Origin: Hymenobacter lapidiphilus
GTDB lineage: Bacteria > Bacteroidota > Bacteroidia > Cytophagales > Hymenobacteraceae
NCBI RefSeq assembly: GCF_013377885.1
Contig: NZ_JABKAU010000001.1
Coordinates: 1 to 64,000, forward strand
Direction of reading: 5' to 3'
DNA: 64,000 nucleotides
The notes below the pieces were generated by a model, which worked only from the letters and a program-made list of their open reading frames with translations, did not search any database and was not told the DNA's origin. The translations under genes and the position numbers were made by a program. This document shows, in pieces, positions 24,702 to 36,245 of this stretch (the first letter of the stretch is position 1; each line of letters opens with the position of its first letter).

Positions 24702-25115
24702 ATGTCCCTTTCCACTACTCGTCAAAAACACCGTTTTTCGGTAGAACATCCTATTAATGCCTCTCCCAAAATTCTGTATCCCTACCTAGCGACGGCTTCG
24801 GGCCTGGAACAGTGGTTTTGCCAGCGCGTGCAGATGGAAGGCGCTCAGCACTTCAACTTCGTGTGGGACAATCAGCCGCACTACGCCGAGATGAGCTCGC
24901 ACCGCACCAACCGCTCGGTGCGGTTCTGCTTTTTGGATGAGCGCCGCCAGACAGTGGCCGACGCCAATTACCTGGACTTTCTGATTGAGGAGTCGCAGCT
25001 GACGCAAGAGGTGTACCTGCGTGTGGTGGACTACTCGGAGGAAACTGATACCGAGGAACTGGAAGAAATGTGGGCCAGCCTGATGCAGAAACTGCGCGAA
25101 CAGGTAGGGGGCTAA
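24702..25115 (+). CDS. START-like domain protein
   Basis: 137 residues of the SRPBCC/START-like group found widely in Bacteroidota. LYPYLATASGLEQWF recalls the AHSA1-type N-terminal helix-loop, and the C-terminus is one long acidic helix (TEELEEMWASLMQKLREQV). It is commonly encoded next to an LptF/LptG permease, as here (115 bp upstream). This suggests a lipid- or membrane-linked role, but no ligand is known. Confidence 0.83.
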   Translation: MSLSTTRQKHRFSVEHPINASPKILYPYLATASGLEQWFCQRVQMEGAQHFNFVWDNQPHYAEMSSHRTNRSVRFCFLDERRQTVADANYLDFLIEESQLTQEVYLRVVDYSEETDTEELEEMWASLMQKLREQVGG

Positions 25116-25229
25116 GCCAGGGAGTAGCCCATAAACCGGGGGGCAGACGCGAAACGAGCCGTATCTTCGTTTCACGTTTGCTCCCCGTTGTGTTTTAGTC
25201 CGCCGGACTAAGGGCGGGCGGTTGCCTCT

Positions 25230-26663
25230 ATGAAAAAACTCGATAAGCTGATCTTGCAGGCCTTCGCTGGGCCCTTTCTGCTCACCTTCGCCGTGGTGCA
25301 GTTTATCTTCCTGATGCAGTTCATGATGAAATACATGGACGATCTGGTGGGCAAGGACCTGGGCCTGGGCGTGATTCTGCAGCTGCTGTTTTACTTCGGG
25401 GTGCTGATTGTGCCCATCTCGCTGCCGCTGGCCGTACTGCTCTCGTCGCTGATGACGTTTGGTACCTTGGGTGAGCACCACGAGTTGACCGCTATCAAAA
25501 CGGCTGGTATTTCGCTTACCCGCATTTTGCGGCCGGTGCTGGTCGTGAGCGTACTGCTGGCGGGGGGCGCGTTCTGGTTCAACAACACCATCGTACCGTT
25601 GGCCAACCTGGAGGCCTTTAGCTTGCTCTGGGATGTGCGGCAGCAGAAGCTGGCCCTTGACATTCGCGAGGGCGTTTTTTACAACGGTATTCCCGGTTTT
25701 ACGATCAAAGTAGACGAAAAGCAGGGCGAGAACGGCGACGTGCTGATGGGCGTGATGATTTACGACCACACCGGCGGGCGGGGTGGCAGCACTGTAATCC
25801 TGGCCGACTCGGGCCGCATGTTCACCCGGTTTGGGGGGCAATACCTGGGGCTGGAGCTGTTTCGGGGGCACTCCTATACCGAGCAGCCTAACACCCAGAG
25901 TACGGCCGGTGCCAGCTTTATTCGCCAGAACTTCGACCGCAACCTGATTACCTTCTCACTTAAGTCGTTTGGCCTTGATCGGACCCAGAAAGAGCTCTTC
26001 AATACCAACAAGATGATGCTCAACCTGGATCAGTTGGGGCATTATACCGACTCGCTCCAGAACCGGGTAAACCAGGAGCGCCGGCAGGTGGTGCGGCAGC
26101 TGACACCTTACTACAGCTACCTGCGCCTCGATACGCTGGGGGTGGCCGCCGACCAGCGCGTGGCCGCCTGGACTGTGCCCCCAACCCGACTACCGCCCGC
26201 CAGCAAAGCCACTGCCCAGCAGGCCATCAATCGTGCCCGCAACGTGCAGTCGTTCCTGACAACCACCGAAGAACGCCTGGCCAACCTGACCAAGGAGGCG
26301 GCCAACTACCGGATCGAAGTCTTCCGTAAGTACACCCAGTCGGCTGCCATTCTGCTCATGTTTCTGATTGGGGCGCCGCTGGGGGCTATTATCAAGAAGG
26401 GTGGATTGGGCGTGCCCATTCTGGTATCGATTGTATTCTTCATCATCTACTACGTCTTCTCGATTATGGGCGAGAAGTACGGCCGCGAGCAGGTGATGCC
26501 CGTCGCCATCGGCATGTGGATGTCGGGAGCCATTTTGCTGCCCATTGGCCTGTTCTTTCTGTATCAAGCCCGCCACGATTCGGGGCTGCTTGATGTGAAT
26601 TGGGGCCGGCTGGTGCCGCGCTGGCTACGCTGGCCTTTGCGCGGCTACAAGAAGGCCGTGTAA
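25230..26663 (+). CDS. LptF/LptG-family permease
   Basis: 477-residue inner-membrane permease of the YjgP/YjgQ family. N-terminal membrane helices (about residues 10-120) contain MKKLDKLILQAFAGPF and the LGEHHELTAIKTAGIS coupling segment. A large beta-jellyroll periplasmic domain follows, then C-terminal helices with LLMFLIGAPLGAIIKKGGLG. In the LptBFG complex these permeases extract lipopolysaccharide from the inner membrane. One gene is present here; the partner and LptB are not in the window. LptF versus LptG cannot be decided by eye. Confidence 0.9.
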   Translation: MKKLDKLILQAFAGPFLLTFAVVQFIFLMQFMMKYMDDLVGKDLGLGVILQLLFYFGVLIVPISLPLAVLLSSLMTFGTLGEHHELTAIKTAGISLTRILRPVLVVSVLLAGGAFWFNNTIVPLANLEAFSLLWDVRQQKLALDIREGVFYNGIPGFTIKVDEKQGENGDVLMGVMIYDHTGGRGGSTVILADSGRMFTRFGGQYLGLELFRGHSYTEQPNTQSTAGASFIRQNFDRNLITFSLKSFGLDRTQKELFNTNKMMLNLDQLGHYTDSLQNRVNQERRQVVRQLTPYYSYLRLDTLGVAADQRVAAWTVPPTRLPPASKATAQQAINRARNVQSFLTTTEERLANLTKEAANYRIEVFRKYTQSAAILLMFLIGAPLGAIIKKGGLGVPILVSIVFFIIYYVFSIMGEKYGREQVMPVAIGMWMSGAILLPIGLFFLYQARHDSGLLDVNWGRLVPRWLRWPLRGYKKAV

Positions 26664-26797
26664 TGTAGCTTGTGGTGTGGGTTGAATGTGCGGATTTCGA
26701 AAAGTATGGGTGATGCAGAGTGTCTTAGTGGACCCCGCATTCCAGCTCGACTTTTCACATTATTCCTTATTTCGCACATTCCACCGCATTAAATACG

Positions 26798-26829
26798 TAC
26801 CTTTGCAGCCACCCCGAGGTGCGGGGTGG
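26798..26829 (+). promoter_or_regulatory. rpsO promoter -7 box and 5' leader hairpin
   Basis: TACCTTTG (26798-26805) matches TAnnTTTG. Directly downstream a perfect 8-bp hairpin CCACCCCG/CGGGGTGG (26809-26829) is followed by a T-rich tract, all within the untranslated leader before the rpsO ATG at 26876. The hairpin could be a terminator/attenuator or a protein-binding leader; S15 autoregulates its mRNA in other bacteria, but the structures are not conserved, so this is speculative. Confidence 0.5.
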
Positions 26830-26875
26830 ATTTTCTTTTCTTTTTTTAATCTAAGACGGGGCAACCTATCTGCCG

Positions 26876-27151
26876 ATGATTCTGACTACCGAAGCAAAAC
26901 AGGCTATTTTCGAGAAAAACAGCCTCCAGAAAACCTCCAAAGACACCGGTTCGGCCGAGTCGCAGATTGCTCTCTTCACGCAGCGTATTCTGCACCTGAC
27001 CGAGCACCTCAAGGTGAACAAGAAGGATTTCTCGACCCGTTTGGGTCTCCTCAAACTGGTAGGTAAGCGTCGCAGCATGTTGGACTACCTCATGCAGCGC
27101 GACATCAACCGCTACCGCGCCATCATCAAGGAACTGGGTCTGCGTAAGTAA
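26876..27151 (+). CDS. rpsO: 30S ribosomal protein S15 (uS15)
   Basis: 91 residues, canonical: TGSAESQIALFTQRI, HLKVNKKDFSTRLGLLKLVG, RRSMLDYL, ending YRAIIKELGLRK. Precedes pnp, the arrangement also seen in E. coli, though a terminator separates them here. Confidence 0.96.
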   Translation: MILTTEAKQAIFEKNSLQKTSKDTGSAESQIALFTQRILHLTEHLKVNKKDFSTRLGLLKLVGKRRSMLDYLMQRDINRYRAIIKELGLRK

Positions 27152-27163
27152 GCTCACCTTCCG

Positions 27164-27207
27164 GAGCAGGGAGCCTTCCAACCGGAAGGTTCCCTGCTCT
27201 TTTTTTG
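27164..27207 (+). terminator. Terminator after rpsO
   Basis: GAGCAGGGA/TCCCTGCTC plus CCTTCC/GGAAGG form one long stem, followed by eight or nine T. Confidence 0.9.
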
Positions 27208-27346
27208 TGCCAAGCCGGCTGCATCAATTCCGCCGGTTTTGTTGTTTACTCTCCGACATATCTTTTCTTAGAGCAAAACGGGACCATTGCCGGTCCGGTT
27301 TTTTCGGCTGCTCGCCCGCTGCACGCTTTCCCTTAAAGCACCCTCG

Positions 27347-29506
27347 ATGCCCAACTACCACGCGGTTACCAAGCACATCACCCTGCCCGATGGTCGGCAG
27401 ATTTCCCTCGAAACCGGCAAACTGGCCAAATTCGCCGACGGCGCCGTAGTGGTTCGCCTCGGCGACGCCATGTTGCTGGCCACGGTTGTATCGCAGCCCA
27501 GCTCGCGCGGCGAGGTGGATTTTCTTCCTCTTTCGGTTGACTACCAGGAGAAGTTCGGCGGTGCCGGCAACATTCCCGGCTCGTTCCAGCGCCGCGAAGG
27601 CCGCCTGTCGGACCAGGAAATCCTGGTTTGCCGCATCGTCGACCGGATTCTGCGCCCGATGTTCCCCAAGGATTATCACTACGAGGTGCAGGTGATGATT
27701 ACGCTGATTTCGGCTGACCGCACCGTGCAGCCTGATGCCCTGGCTGCTTTGGCCGCTTCGGCTGCTCTCTCGATTTCGGATATTCCGTTCGCTGGCCCTA
27801 TCTCAGAGGTTCGCGTGGCCCGCATCGACGGCAAGCTGCAGATCAACCCCCTCACCGCCGACATTGCCCGCGCCGACATCGACCTGATTGTAGGCGCCAC
27901 GGCTGACTCGGTGGCCATGGTGGAAGGCGAGATGGACGAGGTGAGCGAGGAGGAAATGGTGGAAGCCATTGCTTACGCTCACGAGGCTATCAAGCTGCAG
28001 GTAAAGGCTCAACTGGAGCTGGCCGCCGAAGTGGAGAAGTCGAAGGTGAAGCGCGACTACCCCAAGTACGTGGAGAATGAGGAGCTGAAAAAGCAAATCA
28101 ACGACGCCGTATACCAGGGCGCCTACGACGTGGCCAAGTCGGGTAACACCAGCAAGGCCGGCCGTAAGGAGGCTTTCGGCGCCATCAAGAAGCCGTTGCT
28201 GGCCAAGCTGCTCGAAGAAAACCCCGAGCTCGACCAGAAAATGTTCGGCCGCTACTACGCTTCGGCGGAGAAGAAAGGCATCCGCGACATGATGATCAAG
28301 GAGCGCACCCGCCTCGACGGCCGCGCCCTGACCCAGATTCGCCCTATCTGGAGCGAAATCAACTACCTGCCCGGTGCGCACGGTTCGGCCCTGTTCACGC
28401 GCGGCGAAACCCAGTCGCTGACTACGGTAGCCCTCGGTACCAAGCTCGATGAGCAGATCATCGATACGGCCATGACGTCGGGCTACAGCAAGTTCATGCT
28501 GCACTACAACTTCCCGGCCTTCTCGACCGGCGAAGTGAAGCCCAACCGTGGCCCCGGCCGCCGCGAAATCGGCCACGGCAACCTGGCGTTGCGCTCGTTG
28601 AAGAAGGTGATGCCTTCGGACGACGAGAACCCCTACACCGTCCGCATTGTGTCGGATATTCTGGAGTCGAACGGCTCGTCGTCGATGGCCACGGTGTGCG
28701 CCGGCTCGATGGCGCTGATGGATGCTGGTATTCCGGTGCGCGCTGCCGTTTCGGGTATTGCCATGGGCCTCGTGCAGGACAAGGAAACCGGCGAGTACGC
28801 CGTGCTTTCTGACATCCTGGGTGATGAGGACCACCTTGGCGACATGGACTTCAAGGTAACCGGCACCGAAAAAGGTATCGTGGCTTGCCAGATGGACATC
28901 AAAATCCAGGGGCTGAGCGCCGAGATTATGACCGCCGCCCTGCACCAGGCCCGCGAAGGCCGCCTGCACATTCTGGGCGAGATGGCCAAGACCATTGCCA
29001 CCCCGGCAGCTGAGCTGAAGCCGCATACGCCCCGCTCGCACAAGATGCTGATTGACAAAGAGTACATCGGCGCCGTAATCGGACCCGGTGGCAAGGTTAT
29101 CCAGCAGATCCAGAAGGATACCAACGCCACGGTAATCATCGAGGAGAAGGACGAAAAGGGCCACGTGAGCATCTACGCTTCCAACCAGGAAGACATGCAG
29201 GCTGCCATCGACCGCATCAACGCCATTGCTGCTACGCCGGAAGTAGGCGAAACCTACAAAGGCAAAGTGCGCAGCATTCAGCCTTACGGTGCCTTCGTGG
29301 AAATCATGCCGGGCAAAGACGGCCTGTTGCACATTTCGGAGGTGTCGCACGAGCGGCTGGCTACGCTGGAAGGCGTGCTGGAGGTAGGGCAGGAGATTGA
29401 CGTGAAACTGCTTGATATCGACAAGAAAACCGGCAAATACCGGCTCTCGCGCAAGGTGCTCATGGCGAAGCCCGAGCGTACGGCCGACTCCAACGGCGCG
29501 GCCTAA
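27347..29506 (+). CDS. pnp: Polyribonucleotide nucleotidyltransferase (PNPase)
   Basis: 719 residues from ATG 27347 ([16 protein letters not shown]), chosen over an upstream in-frame codon because the family starts here. Two RNase PH domains (first with [18 protein letters not shown]; second, catalytic, with [14 protein letters not shown] and [15 protein letters not shown], and the [18 protein letters not shown] metal site), then KH ([16 protein letters not shown], about 575) and S1 ([20 protein letters not shown], about 640). Degrades RNA phosphorolytically from the 3' end. Confidence 0.96.
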   Translation: MPNYHAVTKHITLPDGRQISLETGKLAKFADGAVVVRLGDAMLLATVVSQPSSRGEVDFLPLSVDYQEKFGGAGNIPGSFQRREGRLSDQEILVCRIVDRILRPMFPKDYHYEVQVMITLISADRTVQPDALAALAASAALSISDIPFAGPISEVRVARIDGKLQINPLTADIARADIDLIVGATADSVAMVEGEMDEVSEEEMVEAIAYAHEAIKLQVKAQLELAAEVEKSKVKRDYPKYVENEELKKQINDAVYQGAYDVAKSGNTSKAGRKEAFGAIKKPLLAKLLEENPELDQKMFGRYYASAEKKGIRDMMIKERTRLDGRALTQIRPIWSEINYLPGAHGSALFTRGETQSLTTVALGTKLDEQIIDTAMTSGYSKFMLHYNFPAFSTGEVKPNRGPGRREIGHGNLALRSLKKVMPSDDENPYTVRIVSDILESNGSSSMATVCAGSMALMDAGIPVRAAVSGIAMGLVQDKETGEYAVLSDILGDEDHLGDMDFKVTGTEKGIVACQMDIKIQGLSAEIMTAALHQAREGRLHILGEMAKTIATPAAELKPHTPRSHKMLIDKEYIGAVIGPGGKVIQQIQKDTNATVIIEEKDEKGHVSIYASNQEDMQAAIDRINAIAATPEVGETYKGKVRSIQPYGAFVEIMPGKDGLLHISEVSHERLATLEGVLEVGQEIDVKLLDIDKKTGKYRLSRKVLMAKPERTADSNGAA

Positions 29507-29527
29507 TACCGCCTTCGCCGAACTTTA

Positions 29528-29569
29528 GCGGGTACCGGGCCGTTGCATTAAACTGAGCCCGGTGCCCGC
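29528..29569 (+). terminator. Strong hairpin after pnp
   Basis: GCGGGTACCGGGC pairs with GCCCGGTGCCCGC (one G-T) around a 16-nt loop. It lacks a T-run, so it may protect the pnp 3' end or form part of the rpoD leader rather than terminate. Confidence 0.5.
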
Positions 29570-29650
29570 TGAACGGGAGGATTCGCCCGACGAATCAAAA
29601 TCGACGTTAACAAGCAGAAGCATTCATCATTTCATCCTCTCGCGCCCGCA

Positions 29651-30514
29651 ATGAGACAGTTAAAAATCAGCAAGCAGATTACCAACCGCGAAAGCCAGTC
29701 GCTGGATAAATACCTCCAGGAGATTGGCAAAGTGGACCTGCTGACCCCCGATGAGGAGGTAACGCTGGCGCAGCGCATCCGGGAAGGCGACCAGCTGGCG
29801 CTGGAAAAATTAACCAAGGCCAACCTTCGCTTCGTGGTGTCGGTGGCCAAGCAGTACCAGAACCAGGGCCTGAGCCTGGGCGACCTGATCAACGAGGGCA
29901 ACCTCGGTCTGATTAAAGCCGCCAAGCGTTTCGACGAAACCCGGGGCTTTAAATTCATTTCCTACGCCGTTTGGTGGATTCGCCAGTCGATTCTGCAGGC
30001 CTTGGCCGAACAGTCGCGCATCGTGCGTTTGCCCTTGAACCGGGTCGGCTCGCTGAACAAAATCAGCAAGTCGTTCTCGGAGTTGGAGCAGAAGTTTGAG
30101 CGTGAGCCTTCGCCCGAGGAAATTGCCGAAGTGCTGGAGCTTACCACCTCGGAAGTGGTGGATACGCTCAAGATTTCGGGCCGTCACGTATCGGTGGACG
30201 CTCCGTTTGTGCAGGGCGAGGAAAACCGCCTGCTCGACGTGCTCGAAAACGAGGACGAGGAGAGCCCCGACACGGGCCTGATGAACGACTCACTCCGCAA
30301 GGAGGTGCAGCGCGCCCTGAGCACGCTCACCAAGCGCGAAGCCGATGTTATCACGCTCTACTTCGGTTTGAACGGCGAAAGCTCGCTCACGCTGGAGGAA
30401 ATCGGTGAGAAGTTCAACCTGACCCGCGAGCGGGTGCGCCAGATCAAAGAGAAGGCCATTCGTCGCCTGCGCCACACTTCGCGCAGCAAAGCGCTGAAAC
30501 CATATCTGGGGTAA
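29651..30514 (+). CDS. rpoD: Primary RNA polymerase sigma factor (RpoD/SigA)
   Basis: 287-residue group 1 sigma-70 factor of Bacteroidota type: region 1.2 ([20 protein letters not shown]), 2.1-2.4 ([37 protein letters not shown]), 3 and 4.2 ([20 protein letters not shown]). Region 1.1 is absent, as in this phylum. It recognises promoters with -33 TTG and -7 TAnnTTTG, the form seen at several places in this window. Confidence 0.95.
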   Translation: MRQLKISKQITNRESQSLDKYLQEIGKVDLLTPDEEVTLAQRIREGDQLALEKLTKANLRFVVSVAKQYQNQGLSLGDLINEGNLGLIKAAKRFDETRGFKFISYAVWWIRQSILQALAEQSRIVRLPLNRVGSLNKISKSFSELEQKFEREPSPEEIAEVLELTTSEVVDTLKISGRHVSVDAPFVQGEENRLLDVLENEDEESPDTGLMNDSLRKEVQRALSTLTKREADVITLYFGLNGESSLTLEEIGEKFNLTRERVRQIKEKAIRRLRHTSRSKALKPYLG

Positions 30515-30535
30515 TTTTTTACTCCCCCAAGCATC

Positions 30536-30565
30536 AAACCCTGACCCACTGGTTGGGGTTTTTTG
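30536..30565 (+). terminator. Terminator after rpoD
   Basis: AAACCC...GGGGTTT stem with inner CC/GG pairing, followed by TTTTTT, just after the rpoD stop. Confidence 0.7.
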
Positions 30566-30662
30566 TTGTAGTATAGCATGCCTTAGCCATTTTTCGTTTG
30601 CTGTCAGCTTACGAAGCCCGACAGGAATGTTCTTCCAAAACAGCCCAACCGTCCGGGCTTGT

Positions 30663-30670
30663 TACCTTTG
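30663..30670 (+). promoter_or_regulatory. trxB promoter -7 box
   Basis: TACCTTTG, exact match to TAnnTTTG, 57 bp before the trxB ATG. No obvious TTG at -33. Confidence 0.5.
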
Positions 30671-30727
30671 TAGCCCCAACCTTAATCCATCCCGGCGCGG
30701 GCCCGGCCCGCCGCCGCTACATACTGT

Positions 30728-31672
30728 ATGGCCACTACCACTCCCGAACACATTCACTGCCTGATTATTGGCTCCGGTCCGGCCGGCTACACCGCCGCCA
30801 TTTATGCTGCCCGTGCCGGCCTCAACCCCGTCATGTACCAGGGCCTGCAGCCCGGCGGCCAGCTTACCATCACCAACGACGTGGAGAACTTCCCCGGCTA
30901 CCCTGACGGCGTGATGGGCCCCGAAATGATGGAGGACCTGAAAAAGCAGGCTGAGCGCTTCGGCACCGACATCCGCTACGGCATTGCTACGGCCGTAGAC
31001 TTTGAGGCCCACCCGCGCCGCATCACCGTTGATGAGAAGCTGGAGCTGACAGCCGACACCGTTATTATTGCCACCGGGGCTTCGGCCAGATGGCTGGGGC
31101 TGCCTTCTGAGCAGCGCCTCAACGGTTCGGGCGTTTCGGCCTGCGCGGTGTGCGACGGGTTCTTCTACCGCGGCAAAGACGTGGCTATTGTGGGTGCCGG
31201 CGACACGGCCGCCGAGGAGGCAACCTATCTGGCCAACCTCTGCTCGAAAGTGTACATGATTGTGCGCAAAGGCGAGATGAAGGCTTCGAAGATCATGCAG
31301 AAGCGTGTGCTCGACAACCCCAAGATTGAAGTGCTCTGGCACACGGTAACCGACGAAATTCTGGGCGAGCACGTCGTGGAAGCCGTGCGGGTGAAAAACG
31401 TACTCGATGGTACCACCCGCGAGCTGGCTATTGAGGGCTTCTTTGTGGCCATTGGCCACGACCCTAACTCCAAAATATTCCAGCCCTACCTGCACCACGA
31501 TGAGCAGGGCTACCTCAAAACCCTGCCCGGCACCAGCAAAACCAACGTTGATGGCGTGTTTGCCTGCGGCGACGTGCAGGACTTTACCTACCGCCAGGCC
31601 GTAACGGCGGCTGGTACCGGCTGCATGGCCGCCCTCGACGCCGAACGCTATCTGGCGGCCCTGGGCGACTAA
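30728..31672 (+). CDS. trxB: Thioredoxin reductase
   Basis: 314 residues. FAD site IIGSGPAGYTAAIYAARAG at the N-terminus, redox CAVC (near residue 140) in SACAVCDGFFYRGKDVAI, NADPH site IVGAGDTAAEEATYLA, and the C-terminal FAD segment GVFACGDVQDFTYRQAVTAA. Reduces thioredoxin with NADPH; length and motifs are canonical. Confidence 0.95.
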   Translation: MATTTPEHIHCLIIGSGPAGYTAAIYAARAGLNPVMYQGLQPGGQLTITNDVENFPGYPDGVMGPEMMEDLKKQAERFGTDIRYGIATAVDFEAHPRRITVDEKLELTADTVIIATGASARWLGLPSEQRLNGSGVSACAVCDGFFYRGKDVAIVGAGDTAAEEATYLANLCSKVYMIVRKGEMKASKIMQKRVLDNPKIEVLWHTVTDEILGEHVVEAVRVKNVLDGTTRELAIEGFFVAIGHDPNSKIFQPYLHHDEQGYLKTLPGTSKTNVDGVFACGDVQDFTYRQAVTAAGTGCMAALDAERYLAALGD

Positions 31673-31683
31673 TTACCGTGGCC

Positions 31684-31786
31684 GAGCGAATGAGTGAATG
31701 TGTAACCGGCCGGATATACCAGTTGGTTTAGTGGGGCGTTTACCCTGCGGTATTCACCCATTCGCTTCCCCACGCCTTCACTCATT
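31684..31786. repeat. Inverted 'GAATGAGTGAATG' arms
   Basis: Left arm GAGCGAATGAGTGAATGTGT (31684-31703); right arm, inverted, CACCCATTCGCTTCC...TTCACTCATT (31756-31786). It fills the gap between trxB and the M23 gene, and its right arm ends 7 bp before the next start codon. Same unit as the arms at 40000-40213. Confidence 0.6.
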
Positions 31787-31792
31787 AATTTT

Positions 31793-32932
31793 TTGCTCTT
31801 GCTGAATTTTGTTAGACACTGGCTGCTGCCGCTGCTACTGATCGGGCTGTTTTTAGGCTTGCCCGGCCAGCTGCTGGCCCAGCGGCGCAAAGTGCCCGCC
31901 ACTTCCAAGCCTAAAGCCGGCGACGCCGGCAAGCGCAAGGACTTTTTTCGCATCAAAACGCCCACTATTCGCTACGTGCGGCCCGATACCACGGTACTCA
32001 TCCAGACCGAGGAACTGCCCGACGATAATTCTGAAGCGGCCAAGTCTATCTTTTTCAACCCAGCCCGCAAGCTTTCCATTGTGAGCGAGGATACAACCTC
32101 GCTCAACGAAGGCGAGCAGCATATTGTAGAGGTGAGGGAGCAGGTGCAGATCGACTCCAGCTGGATTCAGGTGGCCGGCTACTACGCCATCTGGGACACC
32201 CAGAACATCAACCCGTACCGGGTAGATGGCCGCCGCATCAAGGACACGCTTAACCTGCGGCTCATTGAGCCCGAGAAGCAGCGCTACGCCAAAATGCCGC
32301 TCACCAGCACGCCCATTACCTCGGGCTTCGGCTTCCGCGGCTACCGCTGGCACTACGGCACCGACCTCGACCTGAATACCGGTGACTCGGTGAAAACGGC
32401 TTTCGATGGCGTGGTGCGCCTGGTGAAATGGGACGGCAGCGGCTACGGCAACTACGTGATGGTGCGCCACTACAACGGCATCGAAACGCTCTATGGACAC
32501 CTGCAGAAGGCGCTTGTAACGCCCGGTACCTTTGTGAAGGCCGGGGAGCTGATTGGCTGGGGTGGCAGCACGGGCCGCAGCAGCGGCTCGCACCTGCACT
32601 TCGAGGTGCGCTACGAGGGTAATCCCATCAACCCCAACGAGCTCTACGACTTCCCCGATTACAAGCTCATCAAGGACAACTTTCAGATTACGTCGGCTCT
32701 GTTTGACTACTACAGCAAGTCGCTCCGCTACCGCGGGGGCAGCGTGCCGGGAGCAGCCAGCAGCAGCAAAGCGCGGCCCACGCAGGCCCGCCGCGTTGTA
32801 ACGCACAAAATCCGGAGTGGCGAAACGCTGTCGGGTATTGCCCAGAAATATGGCGTTTCGCAGGCGCAGCTTCGCCGTTTGAACGGTAGCACCGGCACGT
32901 TGCGCATCGGCCGTATGCTGCGTATTAAGTAG
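31793..32932 (+). CDS. M23-family peptidoglycan endopeptidase with LysM domain
   Basis: 379 residues, TTG start, hydrophobic signal peptide (residues about 1-27, LLAQ). After a linker the lysostaphin-type peptidase domain shows ITSGFGFRGYRWHYGTDLDL (first zinc ligands H and D) and GSHLHFEVRY (HxH). A LysM domain at the C-terminus (HKIRSGETLSGIAQKYGVS) targets peptidoglycan. DD-endopeptidases of this type cut cross-links in the wall; the residues needed are present. Confidence 0.9.
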   Translation: MLLLNFVRHWLLPLLLIGLFLGLPGQLLAQRRKVPATSKPKAGDAGKRKDFFRIKTPTIRYVRPDTTVLIQTEELPDDNSEAAKSIFFNPARKLSIVSEDTTSLNEGEQHIVEVREQVQIDSSWIQVAGYYAIWDTQNINPYRVDGRRIKDTLNLRLIEPEKQRYAKMPLTSTPITSGFGFRGYRWHYGTDLDLNTGDSVKTAFDGVVRLVKWDGSGYGNYVMVRHYNGIETLYGHLQKALVTPGTFVKAGELIGWGGSTGRSSGSHLHFEVRYEGNPINPNELYDFPDYKLIKDNFQITSALFDYYSKSLRYRGGSVPGAASSSKARPTQARRVVTHKIRSGETLSGIAQKYGVSQAQLRRLNGSTGTLRIGRMLRIK

Positions 32933-33023
32933 GGGTAGGGTCTCTGTCTGTGATCCTGACTAAGGGAGGATGACAAATTCCTGGTTCCTCAGCCGACTAA
33001 ACTCAGACTCCTAATATTCCAAG

Positions 33024-33743
33024 ATGAAACTTGATGTACTGGCCCTCGGGGCGCACCCCGATGATGTGGAAATGTCCTGCTCCGGCACGCTGCTGGCAGC
33101 GGCGGCGGCAGGCAAATCCATTGGCATCATCGACTTTACCCGCGGCGAGCTGGGCACCCGCGGCACGCCCCAGACCCGGGCCGAGGAAGCTGCGCAAGCC
33201 ACCCAAATTCTGAGCCTCGATGTACGCGAAAACCTAGGCATGGCCGATGGCTTCTTTCGCAACGACCGGGAACACCAGCTAGTGCTTATAGCCGCCCTAC
33301 GCCGTTATCAGCCCGATGTGGTGCTCTGCAACGCCATCCACGACCGGCACCCCGACCACGGTCGGGCCTCGCAGCTGGCCACTGAATCCTGCTTCCTTTC
33401 GGGCCTGCGCATGATTGAAACGCTGGGTGAAGATGGGCAGCCCCAGGCCGCGTGGCGCCCCCGCGTGGTGTACCACTACATCCAGGACCGCCAGATTGCG
33501 CCCGACTTTGTAGTGGACATTACTGCCCACTGGCCGAAGAAGTGGGAGTCCATTCAAGCTTACAAAACCCAGTTCCACGACCCCAATAGCCAAGAGCCAG
33601 CCACCTACCTCTCCACACCCGCGTTCAGCGACTTTATGGAGGCCCGGGCCCGCGAATTCGGCCACCTCATCGGGGCGCAGTACGGCGAAGGTTTCACCCG
33701 CGAGCGGCCCATTGGTGTGCGGGAAGTGACGGAGCTGATTTAG
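33024..33743 (+). CDS. bshB1: Bacillithiol biosynthesis deacetylase BshB1
   Basis: 239-residue LmbE-like zinc deacetylase. GAHPDDVEMSCSGTL holds the HPDD metal motif, FTRGELGTRGTP and HDRHPDHGRAS (further zinc His and catalytic residues) are characteristic of BshB1. It removes acetate from GlcNAc-malate in bacillithiol synthesis, the low-molecular-weight thiol of many Bacteroidota. BshA and BshC are not in the window. Confidence 0.93.
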   Translation: MKLDVLALGAHPDDVEMSCSGTLLAAAAAGKSIGIIDFTRGELGTRGTPQTRAEEAAQATQILSLDVRENLGMADGFFRNDREHQLVLIAALRRYQPDVVLCNAIHDRHPDHGRASQLATESCFLSGLRMIETLGEDGQPQAAWRPRVVYHYIQDRQIAPDFVVDITAHWPKKWESIQAYKTQFHDPNSQEPATYLSTPAFSDFMEARAREFGHLIGAQYGEGFTRERPIGVREVTELI

Positions 33744-33925
33744 ATAGCGGGTCTATAGGCATAGCTGACCTACTCTTTAGGAAAGCCCCTAGAAAGGCCG
33801 GGCACTCTTTACTAAGCCCCCGCGAGGTAGGGTTCGTAACGTCTTCTAAACGACCGTTTTAGTAAACTGCGGAGTACCGAGGCTGGGCGCGTTCCAAACC
33901 TGTATTACTTATTCCTTCCAGTTGT

Positions 33926-34366
33926 ATGACTGCGCAAGCAATCCTTTCCATCGGTCCAGAGGCCCACATTGACCTGTTGGGTTTCGACCCGTTTAGCGAC
34001 TCTCTTCTTTGCTTTTCGCATACGCAGGACACCCCGGCCAACACTGCTCAGGGCGCGTTGGCGCCCCTAGATGTTTTTTGGAATAACTTGGAAGTGGCGT
34101 GCGTCGCGGCTTGTTGCGGGGTTCAAGCCTTTGGGTGGTGGCCGGACGACATCTGCCGCGCGGCCCAGGGGTTGAATCAGCAGTCCTTGGTGGAGGCACT
34201 CCGGCAGACGAAACAGACGGTCTTAAGCGCCAACAAGGACGTTGTCAGTTACGATCGGTTTAATCAGCTGTTTGCGCGGGCTTCATTCCTGCGTTTGCTC
34301 GACCATCTGCTATCCGTGTTGGCTACTGATAGCCGAGAGCAAGTAACGTTTTCTAACGACTCTTAG
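33926..34366 (+). CDS. Hypothetical protein
   Basis: 146 residues, not recognised. Soluble, Cys- and Trp-containing middle (VACVAACCGVQAFGWWPDD), helical C-terminus. Codon use is less GC-biased than in neighbours and flanking DNA is poor in genes, so it may be recently acquired. It has an ATG start. It could be a lineage-specific gene or a fragment. Confidence 0.5.
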   Translation: MTAQAILSIGPEAHIDLLGFDPFSDSLLCFSHTQDTPANTAQGALAPLDVFWNNLEVACVAACCGVQAFGWWPDDICRAAQGLNQQSLVEALRQTKQTVLSANKDVVSYDRFNQLFARASFLRLLDHLLSVLATDSREQVTFSNDS

Positions 34367-34680
34367 CTCTTTCCTAAACGCTCCTTTCCGTGAACGGTAG
34401 AAATCAGCTCGGCACCTAGTGGCCAGTTGGCCTCAATGGGGCAGCGCGAGTTTAAGAAACCCGTCTACGATTCAAAGTTTACGAAACGCGCCAAGTAGAT
34501 GAGTTTCGTAAACTCCCAAACCTGAGTCTGGTCCCCCGGCAAAGTACCACGCGACAGCGCCACGGTCAGCAGGGCCAAAAACCACCACGATTCCAAGGTG
34601 GGTCTGAGGACTACCATTACATTAAGGGGGGAGGCATAAGCTTTTCCGCAAAGTAAGTCCGCCATTACAACATCATCCCT
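34367..34680. other. 314-bp gap with a short inverted repeat and possible gene remnant
   Basis: No convincing gene. AGTTTACGAAAC (34477-34488) and GTTTCGTAAACT (34504-34515) form a perfect 12-bp inverted repeat. A minus-strand frame of 66 codons (34465-34665) crosses it but resembles no known protein. Composition is lower in GC than the flanking accC, consistent with decayed or imported DNA. Confidence 0.45.
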
Positions 34681-36192
<1,512 letters not shown>

Positions 36193-36245
36193 GAGGTAGG
36201 TGGGAGCGAAGGGCGGGTAGCGAGTGAAACAGACCAGAAACTGAA

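Noticed and set aside
27803..29350. 515-codon open frame antisense to pnp
   Set aside because: Composition artefact of the GC-rich third codon position; no recognisable domain.
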